Source: Pseudomonas soli (GTDB lineage: Bacteria; Pseudomonadota; Gammaproteobacteria; Pseudomonadales; Pseudomonadaceae). From it: a stretch of DNA of 64,000 nucleotides. The DNA lies in NCBI RefSeq assembly GCF_900110655.1, contig NZ_FOEQ01000002.1, positions 672,571 to 736,570 on the forward strand. The letters are read 5' to 3'. Position 1 is the first letter of the stretch, and every line of letters begins with the position of its first letter. The translations under genes were made by a program, and so were the position numbers. Shown piece after piece: positions 1 through 8,689 of this stretch. The notes beneath the pieces were generated by a model. It was given only the letters and a program-made list of their open reading frames with translations. It was not told the origin of the DNA and did not search any database.

Positions 1-465
1 CATGGCACTGCGTCCGGGCACGAGGCCTTCGAGCAAGCTACCGGCCCACGACTCGCGCTCGGCGCCAAGGCACAGTTCAGACCAACCGATGTGCGGCACC
101 TTGAGGCTTGCACCCGTGCCATCCTGATTTGGAATGGCCTGCACCCGCCCCGGAATCAACCCAAGCCCCTTGCTTTGGCCAAACTCGTCGCTGCTGTCAA
201 GCAGCAACTGCATGCCCAGACAGATGCCGAACAGCGGCTTGCCACTGGCGGCGTAGTCCCTGATCGCACAATCCATGCCCCGCGCGGCCAGCGCCTGCAT
301 GGCGTCACGGAAGGCACCAACGCCCGGAAGCAGTAACTTGTCGACGCCGCTCAGTTCTTCAGGGTCCGAGACCAGCCTGACTTCTGCGCCACAGTGCTCC
401 AGCGCGCGCTGCACGCTGAACAGATTACCCCTGCCGTAATCAACTACCGTTACCACTTCACTCAT
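1..465 (-). CDS. hisH2: HisH-like glutamine amidotransferase (HisH2), 3' end cut by window
   Basis: Class I glutamine amidotransferase subunit that releases ammonia from glutamine for a partner HisF. The first 155 residues are visible, starting MSEVVTVVDYGRGN. The nucleophile motif GICLGMQ places the catalytic cysteine at residue 82. About 50 residues, including the His/Glu of the triad, should lie beyond position 1. The ATG at 465 overlaps the end of hisF by 8 bp. Because it follows an amidotransferase of the WbpG/WbuX/PseA type and HisF inside a legionaminic acid operon, it most likely feeds ammonia to sugar amidination rather than to histidine synthesis. A separate housekeeping hisH is expected elsewhere in the genome. 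Family is certain; the sugar role is inferred from context. Confidence 0.9.
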   Translation of the reverse strand, partial: MSEVVTVVDYGRGNLFSVQRALEHCGAEVRLVSDPEELSGVDKLLLPGVGAFRDAMQALAARGMDCAIRDYAASGKPLFGICLGMQLLLDSSDEFGQSKGLGLIPGRVQAIPNQDGTGASLKVPHIGWSELCLGAERESWAGSLLEGLVPGRSAM

Positions 466-1216
466 AGACTCGCACCCGAATTCCCGCCGCCGAAACGTCC
501 TCGCGCACCTGCGCGATGCTAGACCGTTTGTAGTGCAGCAAGTCAGCCATGGCGATGGCATCCGCGCCGCTGTGAATCGCATCGACCGCGTGCTGGGAAC
601 TGCCCATGCCACCGCTAGCGATGACCGGGATACCGACCGACGCGCTCACCGCCTTTACCAGGTCGAGGTCATAGCCCTTGCGGGTGCCTTCCTGGTCGAC
701 CGAGGTCAGCAGAATCTCGCCAGCCCCCAACGAAGCGGCTTCCTGAGCCCATTCGATCACATCGCGCCCGGTGAACTCCCGGCCGTTATCGGTGAAGACT
801 TCCCATCCGCCAGGCTTGCGCTTGGCTTCGATGGAAAGAACCATGCACTGGCTGCCAAAGGCGTTGGCGATTTCACTGATCAGTTCCGGACGGCGCGCGG
901 CAGCGGTATTGACCGCCACCTTGTCGGCGCCACGGCGCAGCAGTTCGCGCACGTCATCCACGGAACGCACGCCACCCCCGACTGTCATCGGCACAAAGAC
1001 GTTGCGGGCGGTCTGCTCGACTAAGTCGCCCAGGCTGTTGCGACCATACAGGCTCGCAACACAATCCATGTAGATCAGCTCGTCGATACCCTGCTCGTAG
1101 TAACGCTGGGCGTGCTCGCCAGGAGAGCCGATGATACGCAGGCCCTCCAGGTGAATGCCCTTGATCAGGTTTTTGCCCTTGACATCCAGGCGGGCAATGA
1201 GTCGAACGTTGCTCAT
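458..1216 (-). CDS. hisF2: HisF-like subunit (HisF2) of sugar amidotransferase system
   Basis: TIM-barrel protein of 252 residues related to imidazole glycerol phosphate synthase HisF. The start is the ATG at 1216 (MSNVRLIARLDVKG), which overlaps the stop of the upstream amidotransferase by one base. Asp11, one of the two catalytic acids of true HisF, is present. Residue 130, which is Asp in true HisF, is Glu here (SIEAKR). This fits a protein kept as an ammonia conduit from HisH rather than as a cyclase. In P. aeruginosa O5 the WbpG/HisH2/HisF2 trio converts an acetamido group of a nucleotide sugar to acetamidino; the same trio ends this operon. Family assignment is secure; the altered role is inferred from context and the substitution. 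Confidence 0.92.
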   Translation of the reverse strand: MSNVRLIARLDVKGKNLIKGIHLEGLRIIGSPGEHAQRYYEQGIDELIYMDCVASLYGRNSLGDLVEQTARNVFVPMTVGGGVRSVDDVRELLRRGADKVAVNTAAARRPELISEIANAFGSQCMVLSIEAKRKPGGWEVFTDNGREFTGRDVIEWAQEAASLGAGEILLTSVDQEGTRKGYDLDLVKAVSASVGIPVIASGGMGSSQHAVDAIHSGADAIAMADLLHYKRSSIAQVREDVSAAGIRVRVYE

Positions 1217-2529
1217 CAACGGGTTCCCTGTGGGTTCCAAGGGGTGTAGCGCAGCTTCCACTCACCATCGACGACGTGCCACAGGTGCGGCGAACGGAAG
1301 CGGTCGCAGGTTTCCAGGAACTCTTCGCGAGTCATGCTGATGTAGTCCAGGAACTCTTTCTCATAACGCGACGGATACTCGCCCTCGTAACGCTGCATCA
1401 GCGCGACGGCTTCTTCCTTGTCGATATGGTGGTTACGGATTTCCTGAGCCGAATCCATCATTGTGCGGCCGACGCCGAACTTGATCCAGCGAGTGAAGTA
1501 GAAGAACCCGTCGACCTTGTCATCAAGGCTGTTGTATTTGGAATAGGTACCTTCGGTACGTACCGGGTTGGCCTCGAAACCGGTGTTTTCCACCGCGTAG
1601 TAGTAAGCCTCCTGCGGAACCCACTTCTTGTAGTAACCGAGGTACTTGAAGTCGATGCCCTTGCGCTCGAGAACATCAGGCGGCATCGGAAGGTAGCCAG
1701 CCAGGTCGACCAGCGGCACGCCTTCATCCATGTAAGCGCCGATTTCCTTGCCCCCCAGCAGCACGTCGCGAACGTCGCGACCGCCCAGGTAGTCGAGGGT
1801 GAAACCTTCGCTCTCGGCAGCCTGACTGGCAGATGCATAGCTGGAAGTCTTGTGGGAGATCTTCTCGCCATACTCGCCCGGCATTTCCCCGTAGAAGATC
1901 AGCGGGATGTTGAATTGCGCGGCCATCTTCGCGACGAAGGTTTTCTGACCAAGGATGAACGGCTGGAATGGGTGGAGCAGGTTGATCGTCGCGTTGCGGG
2001 TGAGCAGGCGGTGGATCTTGCCGTTCGGGGTATACAGGAAGTTGTCGAAACCACCGACGTGCAACCAATTCTGGAAGTTCTTCCAGCCGATGTCGGTATA
2101 CAGGTGCGGCGACCAGGTTACGGTCAGCGGGTTCATGCCGTACTTGTACTTGAGCAAGTGTGACTGCATGGCGCTGTCCTTGCCACCACTGCCACCGACG
2201 ATGCAGTCATAGGTGCCATCGTTCTTGCGATAACGGTTGCACAGCTCGACCAGTTCGCGCTCCCGCTCGTCCCAGTCGATCTCGGCTTCGTTGCGCTTGA
2301 GTTCGTTAAAATTACATGCGTGACAAACACCATGCTCGTCGAAGCTCATCGTGGTCTTCTTCGAATCCTTGCCATGCGCATACTCGTTGCTCGACATGGG
2401 CTGCTGATTCGACATGTTGCACTTGACGCAGAATTTTACGTCACGTGGCAGGCCGTAGAAGACTTCCAGTTCTTCTGTGGGCTTGGCGAATCTCGACAGA
2501 TCTACCGATGCGCTAGGGGTAATTTTCAA
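1216..2529 (-). CDS. N-acetyl sugar amidotransferase (WbpG/WbuX/PseA family)
   Basis: ATP-dependent amidotransferase of 437 residues with a PP-loop (GGSGGKDS) near residue 120, where the acetamido group would be adenylated before attack by ammonia. Two CxxC pairs (CVKC about residue 30, CHAC about residue 65) probably bind zinc. I chose the TTG at 2529, preceded by GGAG at good spacing. A longer TTG start at 2559 would overlap the upstream gene and lacks a visible ribosome site. Followed directly by hisF2 and hisH2, its expected partners. Homologues act on UDP-ManNAc3NAcA (WbpG), pseudaminic acid (PseA) and legionaminic acid precursors (PtmG/LegX type). In this operon the likely product is a 5-acetamidino legionaminic acid, as in Legionella O-antigen, but the exact substrate cannot be read from sequence. 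Confidence 0.88.
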   Translation of the reverse strand: MKITPSASVDLSRFAKPTEELEVFYGLPRDVKFCVKCNMSNQQPMSSNEYAHGKDSKKTTMSFDEHGVCHACNFNELKRNEAEIDWDERERELVELCNRYRKNDGTYDCIVGGSGGKDSAMQSHLLKYKYGMNPLTVTWSPHLYTDIGWKNFQNWLHVGGFDNFLYTPNGKIHRLLTRNATINLLHPFQPFILGQKTFVAKMAAQFNIPLIFYGEMPGEYGEKISHKTSSYASASQAAESEGFTLDYLGGRDVRDVLLGGKEIGAYMDEGVPLVDLAGYLPMPPDVLERKGIDFKYLGYYKKWVPQEAYYYAVENTGFEANPVRTEGTYSKYNSLDDKVDGFFYFTRWIKFGVGRTMMDSAQEIRNHHIDKEEAVALMQRYEGEYPSRYEKEFLDYISMTREEFLETCDRFRSPHLWHVVDGEWKLRYTPWNPQGTR

Positions 2530-2555
2530 AACAAGTCTCCATCCAGAGTTCGAAG

Positions 2556-3626
2556 TCAAACAAGATACTTACTACGGGCCAGGTGCAGGTCGTCGGGGCG
2601 ACCGACATCCAGCCAGGGCTCATGCATAGGAAAAGCGATTGTGCTTTCACCCCTTTGTTGCAAACGCTCGAACAGTGTCGGCATGTCGCACTGCCCCCCC
2701 ACCTCGAACACATCCAGCGATCGAGGATCGAGTACATAGATGCCGGCGTTTACGTGGGTCTTGTGAACGGGCTTCTCTTCGAAGCCCACGATATTGATGC
2801 CATCCGTACGAATGACGCCAAACGGATTCTGCCACTCGTACAGGCGCACAGCCATAGTCGCCATGGCCTCATGTCGCAAGTGGAAATCAAGCAATTCGCC
2901 ATATCGGATGTCGCTGAGCACATCGCCATTGGTGACGACGAAGGGAACATCCGGCCGAGGATCGATCAGGCTGATGGCACCTGCGGTGCCAAGCGGGGAG
3001 TCCTCGCGCAGGTAGGTGATATTGACGCCCAGCTTGCTGCCATCACCGAAATACTCTTCGATCATGTGACCGAGGTAGTGGATTGACAAGATGAATTTGG
3101 AAAAGCCATCCAGCTTCGCCCGCTCGATGATCAACTCCAGGATGGGTTTGCCCCCTACCGGCAACAGCGGCTTGGGACACTCCTCGGTGTAGGGACGCAA
3201 GCGCTTGCCCAGGCCCCCGGCCATGACCACCATGGCATTGGGGCGTTCGCTGGGCGCCAGGATTTCGTCCCATAGGTGCAGGCCGATCACCTTGCGCTCG
3301 GTATCCACGACCGGTAACTGGTGAATCTTGTTGGCCCGCATCAAATGGAGCACCACCTCACGGGACATTTCCGGTGGCACGACCAACGGATTCAGGGACA
3401 TCACCTGCTCCACCGGACTGTTCATGTCGAGCCCGCGCAACAAGCCTCGACGAACGTCGCCATCAGTGACACTACCCTGCAACGAACCATCCGGCCCAAC
3501 TACCATGACGATCTGCAAACCCAGTGCATCCAGGTTTCCAATGACTTGCTGGAGGGTTGCACCCAGCGGGAGCAGTGCCTTGCGCCAAACTTTCTGATCC
3601 AGTGGTTTCATAGTTCGCTCGTCCAT
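2556..3626 (-). CDS. ptmE: CBS-domain sugar nucleotidyltransferase, PtmE-like
   Basis: Protein of 356 residues. Residues about 10-120 form a CBS pair; the rest is an NTP_transferase domain with the signature MAGGLGKRLRPYTEECPKP, the metal/sugar motif TNGDVL, and VNAGIYV near the C-terminus. The same architecture is found in Campylobacter PtmE, which makes GDP-glucosamine at the start of the GDP-linked legionaminic acid route. The ATG at 3626 overlaps the stop of the upstream acetyltransferase by one base; an internal ATG lies at 3611. A paralogue of identical architecture lies at 9427-10521. Nucleotide (GDP or other) and sugar are inferred from gene context. Confidence 0.85.
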   Translation of the reverse strand: MDERTMKPLDQKVWRKALLPLGATLQQVIGNLDALGLQIVMVVGPDGSLQGSVTDGDVRRGLLRGLDMNSPVEQVMSLNPLVVPPEMSREVVLHLMRANKIHQLPVVDTERKVIGLHLWDEILAPSERPNAMVVMAGGLGKRLRPYTEECPKPLLPVGGKPILELIIERAKLDGFSKFILSIHYLGHMIEEYFGDGSKLGVNITYLREDSPLGTAGAISLIDPRPDVPFVVTNGDVLSDIRYGELLDFHLRHEAMATMAVRLYEWQNPFGVIRTDGINIVGFEEKPVHKTHVNAGIYVLDPRSLDVFEVGGQCDMPTLFERLQQRGESTIAFPMHEPWLDVGRPDDLHLARSKYLV

Positions 3627-4303
3627 CAAAGGAATCGGGATGGCTGAATTCGTGCTGGCGAGCCGATGATCAGATGCCCGCCAGGCAAGTCCCTGACGAC
3701 GGTCGCACCCGCTCCGACCACCGCCTTTTCACCAAGCATCAGGCCCTGCACAACCGTTGCACCGGCACCGACGAATGCGCCGGAAGCCACGTTGACCCCC
3801 CCACATAGCACGGCCCCCGGAGCCACATGTACACACATGCCGATAATGCAGTCATGATCGACACTGGCTCGGCTGTTGATCACCGAATTGGCACCAATCT
3901 CGACACCAGGCTGCACAACCGCACCGGCCATTATCTGGACACCTTCATCCAGTTTCACGTCGGGCGCCACCCATGCAGACGGATGGACAAGCGCGGGAAA
4001 ACGAAAACCTCGCGCCCTCAACGCATGGAAGATATCGGCACGACGCGACGAACCTACCACCTGGCCCACGCCATTGACCAGACCGACCGTCGCGGGATCC
4101 AGGTGATCGAGCGCTTCGTCTCCACCCAATACCGGGATGCCCTGCCAGTCCGCGACCTTGCCCGCCAACTGCGGGTCGGACACGCCGAGGACCTCGAGAC
4201 CCAGCGAGCGAAGTAGCGCCAGCAGCACCTTGCCATGACCGCCCGCGCCCAGGAGGACAATAGGCAGCGGCTGGCTCACTGACGTCATTGGCTGGTCACT
4301 CAT
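3626..4303 (-). CDS. PglD/LegH-like sugar O/N-acyltransferase
   Basis: Protein of 225 residues with an N-terminal nucleotide-sugar-binding part (LLGAGGHGKVLLALL, residues about 15-30) and a C-terminal left-handed beta-helix of hexapeptide repeats from about residue 100 (for example IGANSV, VASGAFVGAGATV, VGAGATVV). This is the NeuD/PglD layout. In a legionaminic acid operon the expected job is N-acetylation of the 4-amino group of the GDP-sugar made by LegB and LegC (LegH step). The ATG at 4303 overlaps the stop of legI in an ATGA, so it is translationally coupled. A second in-frame ATG lies five codons downstream. A sialic-acid-type O-acetyltransferase role (NeuD) is the main alternative. 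Confidence 0.85.
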   Translation of the reverse strand: MSDQPMTSVSQPLPIVLLGAGGHGKVLLALLRSLGLEVLGVSDPQLAGKVADWQGIPVLGGDEALDHLDPATVGLVNGVGQVVGSSRRADIFHALRARGFRFPALVHPSAWVAPDVKLDEGVQIMAGAVVQPGVEIGANSVINSRASVDHDCIIGMCVHVAPGAVLCGGVNVASGAFVGAGATVVQGLMLGEKAVVGAGATVVRDLPGGHLIIGSPARIQPSRFL

Positions 4304-5385
4304 TCCAGGACTTCACCTGCCTGATAGGCACGGTTCGCACAGGTGCCGACCCGCTCCCAGAGCGTTGTCGCAGCCAGGCCACGACCGGTCCGGGCGGTCC
4401 CGAGGTCCTGCCTTTCGAGGCGTTCGCCAGCGGCGACATCACGCAGCACGATGACTTGCTGGCGTGCCGCGGTACGGGTATCCCACTCACTGAGCTGCGG
4501 CGCCTTGGCAGCCAGCCCGAGCGCCTGTTGCAGGGCACGGATCTGCTCGACCATCTGGCGCAATTCGTCCGGCTCCAGCGAAGCCTTGTGGTCCGGCCCC
4601 GGCATATTACGGTCCAGGGTGAAGTGCTTCTCGATGACCCGGGCCCCGCGAGCCACTGCTGCCAGCGGAATCAGCAGGCCTTCGGTATGGTCCGAATAAC
4701 CCACCTCGAGACCAAAGGCATTGCGCAGGGTATCCATTGCCCGAAGGTTGACCTCCTCCATGGGCGTCGGATATTGCGAGGTGCAATGCAGCAGGGTGAC
4801 ATGCCCCTGCAACCGCGCCCTTGCAGCAGCATCGCCCCAGCAACGCCAGACCTCGGCCATGCTGGCCGGCTCCTGCACGTCGGCGAGCGCATGCGCGACG
4901 ATCGCCAGGCCCTGCTCAACTTCGCTGAGCGTTGCCATGCCAGTCGACAGCACCAGTGGCTTGCCGGTCCTGGCGAAACGCCAGAGCAGCGGGCCATTGG
5001 TCAACTCACCTGACGGCACCTTGAAAAAGGGCATGCCAAGGTCGCAAAGGAAATCGAGGCTATCGACATCGAACGCGGTGCTGATGAACTGGATGCCGCG
5101 CGCCTTGGCGTGGTCCTGCAAGTCCTTGTGCCAGGCACGTGGAAGCTCGAGCTTCTGCAGCATCGCCAGCTGGCTCTCGGACGCATCGGTGGTATTTTTC
5201 TGGTAGCCCGCCTTCGGCGCTGTCGCCGAAGCCAGCTTGCGCGCATCGAAAGTCTGAAACTTGACGGCGTCGGCGCCGGCCTGGGCGGCCTTGTCTACCA
5301 GCTCGAAGGCCAGCTCGCGCTCACCGTTATGGTTGACGCCCGCTTCCGCAATGATGAAAACCGAATCCTGATGTTCTCGATTCAT
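4300..5385 (-). CDS. legI: N,N'-diacetyllegionaminic acid synthase (NeuB family)
   Basis: Condenses a 2,4-diacetamido-2,4,6-trideoxymannose with phosphoenolpyruvate to form the nine-carbon acid. The 361-residue protein has the NeuB TIM barrel (FIIAEAGVNHNG at residues 10-21, VKFQTF, FKVPSGE) and a C-terminal antifreeze-like SAF domain from about residue 300. Length and layout match NeuB/LegI/PseI. Three bases separate it from the stop of legG. Presence of LegB, LegC and a hydrolysing epimerase argues for legionaminic rather than sialic or pseudaminic acid. The 3' end overlaps the acetyltransferase start by 4 bp. Confidence 0.93.
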   Translation of the reverse strand: MNREHQDSVFIIAEAGVNHNGERELAFELVDKAAQAGADAVKFQTFDARKLASATAPKAGYQKNTTDASESQLAMLQKLELPRAWHKDLQDHAKARGIQFISTAFDVDSLDFLCDLGMPFFKVPSGELTNGPLLWRFARTGKPLVLSTGMATLSEVEQGLAIVAHALADVQEPASMAEVWRCWGDAAARARLQGHVTLLHCTSQYPTPMEEVNLRAMDTLRNAFGLEVGYSDHTEGLLIPLAAVARGARVIEKHFTLDRNMPGPDHKASLEPDELRQMVEQIRALQQALGLAAKAPQLSEWDTRTAARQQVIVLRDVAAGERLERQDLGTARTGRGLAATTLWERVGTCANRAYQAGEVLE

Positions 5386-5388
5386 GTA

Positions 5389-6543
5389 TCAGTCCAGATC
5401 GTAAAATGATTTGTGCCCGGACAGGTCGCAGGTCTCGAGGACACGAGCAATCGATGCAGCAGCATCGCCCTGTCCGTAGGGGTTCACGACATCCCGACAA
5501 ACGTCGGCGAACGCCGGACTCAAGACCTTCTCGATTGCCTGGGTGATGCCCTGCCTGGTCGGCTCGCAATCGAGCACCGACTCCGCACTCAGCCGCCCCG
5601 CCTGGCGAGCACCGATGTTGACTGTCGGCACACCGAATGCAGGCACCTCGATGATGCCACTTGAGGAGTTGCCGATCACCGCTGCCGCCCGGGGCACCAC
5701 GCTCAGGTAGCGTCGAAAGCCCAGCGACGGAATGGCCAGCACCCGCTGCGGGTGCGCCGCGGCATAAGCCTCCAGCCGGGGGATAATCGCCCTACCGCCG
5801 TTGTCGGCATTCGGGTAGGTGATGACCACGGCATGCTCGGGAAACGCATCGAGCGCCTGCAGCAAGGCCTCGAAGCTCGCTTCGGGATCTTCCTCCAACA
5901 GAGTCACCGGGTGATAGGTAACCATGAAGAAGGGCCTGGACAGATCGAACGAAAGGCTTTGCTGCAACTCTACCAGGCTCATCCGCTCGGTTCGCTTGAG
6001 ATGATCGAGGCCGACCGCCCCCACGTTGAACACGCGGGATGGGTGCTCGCCCATCTGGATGACCCGTCGGCGATACGGCTCGGCCGCCACGAAGTGCAGG
6101 TAGGCCATCTTGCTGATCGCATGGCGGATGGCATCGTCGTAGGCACCTTCGCTCAGCTCCCCGCCATGCAGGTGAACCAGGGGAATGCGCATGACCAACG
6201 CCACCTGTGCGATGCTCAAGGCTTCGAAGCGGTCGCCCAGCACCACCAGCAGGTCCGGGCGCAGGCGATCCAGTGCATCGGCGAAACCCAGGGTGCCAAG
6301 CCCCATGGATTTCGCCGTACCTACATCGGTGTTGGAGGATAACAGCATCTCCACCTTGGCATCGATAGAGATACCATCGGCTTCGATCTGTCGCCATGTT
6401 TCACCGAACTCAGGAGAAAAATGCATGCAACCCGCAATGAGCTGGAGCTCCAGATCATCGCTGGCCTGGATCTCCCGAATCAGCCAGTAAAGCAATCCGT
6501 ACTCGGCGCGAGTACCGGTAAATATCGCGACCCGACGCTTCAT
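5389..6543 (-). CDS. legG: Hydrolysing nucleotide-sugar 2-epimerase (NeuC/LegG family)
   Basis: GT-B-fold epimerase of 384 residues that releases the nucleotide and inverts C2 of the 2,4-diacetamido sugar. Visible motifs are TGTRAEYGLL at residues 8-17, VVLGDRFEALS, HLHGGE and GNSSSGIIE. The start is the ATG at 6543 (MKRRVAIF), overlapping the legC stop by 4 bp; longer in-frame starts run deep into legC and are not credible. NeuC proteins acting on UDP-GlcNAc look alike, so the substrate is taken from the neighbouring LegB/LegC/LegI. Confidence 0.92.
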   Translation of the reverse strand: MKRRVAIFTGTRAEYGLLYWLIREIQASDDLELQLIAGCMHFSPEFGETWRQIEADGISIDAKVEMLLSSNTDVGTAKSMGLGTLGFADALDRLRPDLLVVLGDRFEALSIAQVALVMRIPLVHLHGGELSEGAYDDAIRHAISKMAYLHFVAAEPYRRRVIQMGEHPSRVFNVGAVGLDHLKRTERMSLVELQQSLSFDLSRPFFMVTYHPVTLLEEDPEASFEALLQALDAFPEHAVVITYPNADNGGRAIIPRLEAYAAAHPQRVLAIPSLGFRRYLSVVPRAAAVIGNSSSGIIEVPAFGVPTVNIGARQAGRLSAESVLDCEPTRQGITQAIEKVLSPAFADVCRDVVNPYGQGDAAASIARVLETCDLSGHKSFYDLD

Positions 6544-7700
6544 GCCGTCTCCTGGACGGGTACGCTGCTGGGCAGATTGACGACACGCGCCTCGAGCCAC
6601 TCGGCGTTTGCCAGGTCGCCTCGCGGGCACCCGGTATAGGCTGGCAGGCGATTCATCAGAGCCCAGATCGGCCGGGTCATGACACCCGCCTCATTGGTCC
6701 CCTTCAACAGCGCATCACGCTGTGCGAGATCTTGGCAGACCACGGCATTCAGCCAGTAGTTGGAACGGCAACCCTCAGGCTCCACGACGAACTGCAGACC
6801 GGCCTCGTTGCCCTCCAGCTCGGCACGGTAAGCCTCCGCCAGAACCCGCTTGGCGGCGAGGAAACCATCCAACTGCTCGAGCTGGGCACACCCCAGGGCC
6901 GCATTGATGTTGGGCAAGCGATAGTTGTAGCCAACCTCGTCATGCACGTACTCATAAGGATGCGCACGCTTGGCCGTGGTGGTCAGGTGCTTGGCCCGAC
7001 TCCCCATCGTCTCGTCGCGGGCGAGGATCATTCCGCCGCCGCCCGTGGTGATGACCTTGTTGCCGTTGAAGCTCAAGGTACCCAGCTCGCCGAAGGTGCC
7101 GGTATGCTGACCCCGGTAGTAGCTGCCCAGCGATTCCGCGGCATCCTCGACCAGCACCAGCCCCCACCTCTCGCACACTCGAACAAGGTCAACCAGCGCT
7201 ACCGGGTGACCAAAGGTATGCATCGGCAGACAAGCCCGGATGATGCGACCGTCCTCGCGCAGGCGGCACAGACCGTCGTCACCGCGCTCCGCCACCTGCT
7301 CCAGCCATGCATCGAGCGCACGGGGGGACAGGCCCAGGGTCTCACGATCAACGTCGACGAACGCCGGTGTGGCACCACAGTAGGCGATGGCGTTGCAGGT
7401 GGCGACGAAGGTCAACGACTGAGTCACGACCAACTCGCCTGGCTTCACACCCGCCAGCAGTAGCGCAACGTGCAGCGCCGCAGTGCCGTTCACTGTGGCG
7501 ACCGCACGGGAACACCCGGTATAGGCCTGCATGTCACGCTCAAAGCGATCGACGAAGGCGCCGACACTGGACACGAACGTCGACTCGATGGTGTCGACCA
7601 CATACTGACGCTCATTGCCCGTGAACAGCGGCGCATGCAGAGGAATGAATTCGTCCGTGCGGTATTGCGCGCGAATGAATTTTACAAGTGAGTCGATCAT
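6540..7700 (-). CDS. legC: LegC-type PLP-dependent sugar aminotransferase
   Basis: DegT/DnrJ/EryC1/StrS-family aminotransferase of 386 residues. It would add the 4-amino group to the 4-keto sugar produced by LegB, using glutamate and pyridoxal phosphate. The N-terminal half has VNGTAALH. The PLP lysine is expected in FNGNKVITTGGGG, followed by the family's glycine run. The ATG at 7700 (MIDSLVKF) lies 8 bp after the legB stop. The ATGA overlap with legG supports translational coupling. Subfamily naming relies on operon partners. Confidence 0.92.
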   Translation of the reverse strand: MIDSLVKFIRAQYRTDEFIPLHAPLFTGNERQYVVDTIESTFVSSVGAFVDRFERDMQAYTGCSRAVATVNGTAALHVALLLAGVKPGELVVTQSLTFVATCNAIAYCGATPAFVDVDRETLGLSPRALDAWLEQVAERGDDGLCRLREDGRIIRACLPMHTFGHPVALVDLVRVCERWGLVLVEDAAESLGSYYRGQHTGTFGELGTLSFNGNKVITTGGGGMILARDETMGSRAKHLTTTAKRAHPYEYVHDEVGYNYRLPNINAALGCAQLEQLDGFLAAKRVLAEAYRAELEGNEAGLQFVVEPEGCRSNYWLNAVVCQDLAQRDALLKGTNEAGVMTRPIWALMNRLPAYTGCPRGDLANAEWLEARVVNLPSSVPVQETA

Positions 7701-7708
7701 TCGCGACC

Positions 7709-8689
7709 TCAAACGTTGTAGATAGCAGCTTTGTACTTGGCCAGGTTTTGCGGCTGAGTGAACCATTCGATGGTCTTTTGCAGACCGTCGCGAATGGAAT
7801 ACTCCGGCTTGAAGCCGGTCAGCGAGTTAATCTTGCTGTTGTCGCACCACAGGCGGAATACTTCGGATTTTTCCGGACGCACGCGCTGCTCATCGAAGAG
7901 GAACTCGACATCGCTGTTCATGAGTTCGCGGATCATCTTCAAGGTGTCGCCAACCGAGATCTCGAAGTTGGAACCGATATTCACCACTTCGCCAACCGCC
8001 TTGTCGCAACCTGCCAGTTCGAGGAAGCCGCGACAGGTATCCGCCACATAATTGAAGTCACGGGTCGGCGAGACATCGCCCAGTTTGATCTGGCGCTGAC
8101 CGGAGGCGATCTGACTGATAATGGTCGGGATTACCGCGCGCGCAGACTGGCGTGGCCCGTAGGTGTTGAACGGACGGGCAGTGGTCAGCGGGAGGTCGAA
8201 GGCATTGAAGAAGCTCATTGCCATCGCATCGGCACCGATCTTCGAGGCGCTGTACGGAGACTGAGGCTGCAACGGGTGCTTTTCGTCGATCGGAACATAT
8301 TGCGCGGTGCCATAGACTTCGCTAGTGGAAGTATGAATGACACGCTGGACGTTATTATCCAAGGCTGCCTGACAGATATTCAGGGTACCTTTTACATTGG
8401 TATCCACATAGCTATCAGGAGCAACGTAGGAATAGGGAATGGCAATCAGCGCAGCAAGGTGGAAGACCGTATCAACGCCCTTGGTAATGTGCTTGCAGTA
8501 ATGCGGATCGCGCACATCTCCGTTAAGCACCTCGATATCGCTGAGGCAGTCCACATCCTCCAGCCAACCCCAATAGTTGAACGAGTTATATTGGGAAAGC
8601 GCCTTGACCTTATAACCTTGACGTACCAGCAACTCCGTCAGATGAGAACCAATGAAGCCATCGGCTCCTGTCACCAAAACCGTATTCAT
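7709..8689 (-). CDS. legB: GDP-sugar 4,6-dehydratase LegB (extended SDR)
   Basis: NAD-dependent extended short-chain dehydrogenase of 326 residues with the Rossmann motif TGADGFIGSHL at residues 7-17, the catalytic stretch TSTSEVYG, and the YSASK pair. It would convert GDP-GlcNAc to the 4-keto-6-deoxy sugar, the first committed step of legionaminic acid synthesis. The ATG at 8689 has an AAGGG ribosome site 5-9 bases upstream. It is the first gene of the nine-gene minus-strand operon, with its promoter in the long upstream intergenic stretch. UDP-linked WbpM-like dehydratases differ in length and membrane segments, so LegB is preferred. Confidence 0.92.
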   Translation of the reverse strand: MNTVLVTGADGFIGSHLTELLVRQGYKVKALSQYNSFNYWGWLEDVDCLSDIEVLNGDVRDPHYCKHITKGVDTVFHLAALIAIPYSYVAPDSYVDTNVKGTLNICQAALDNNVQRVIHTSTSEVYGTAQYVPIDEKHPLQPQSPYSASKIGADAMAMSFFNAFDLPLTTARPFNTYGPRQSARAVIPTIISQIASGQRQIKLGDVSPTRDFNYVADTCRGFLELAGCDKAVGEVVNIGSNFEISVGDTLKMIRELMNSDVEFLFDEQRVRPEKSEVFRLWCDNSKINSLTGFKPEYSIRDGLQKTIEWFTQPQNLAKYKAAIYNV

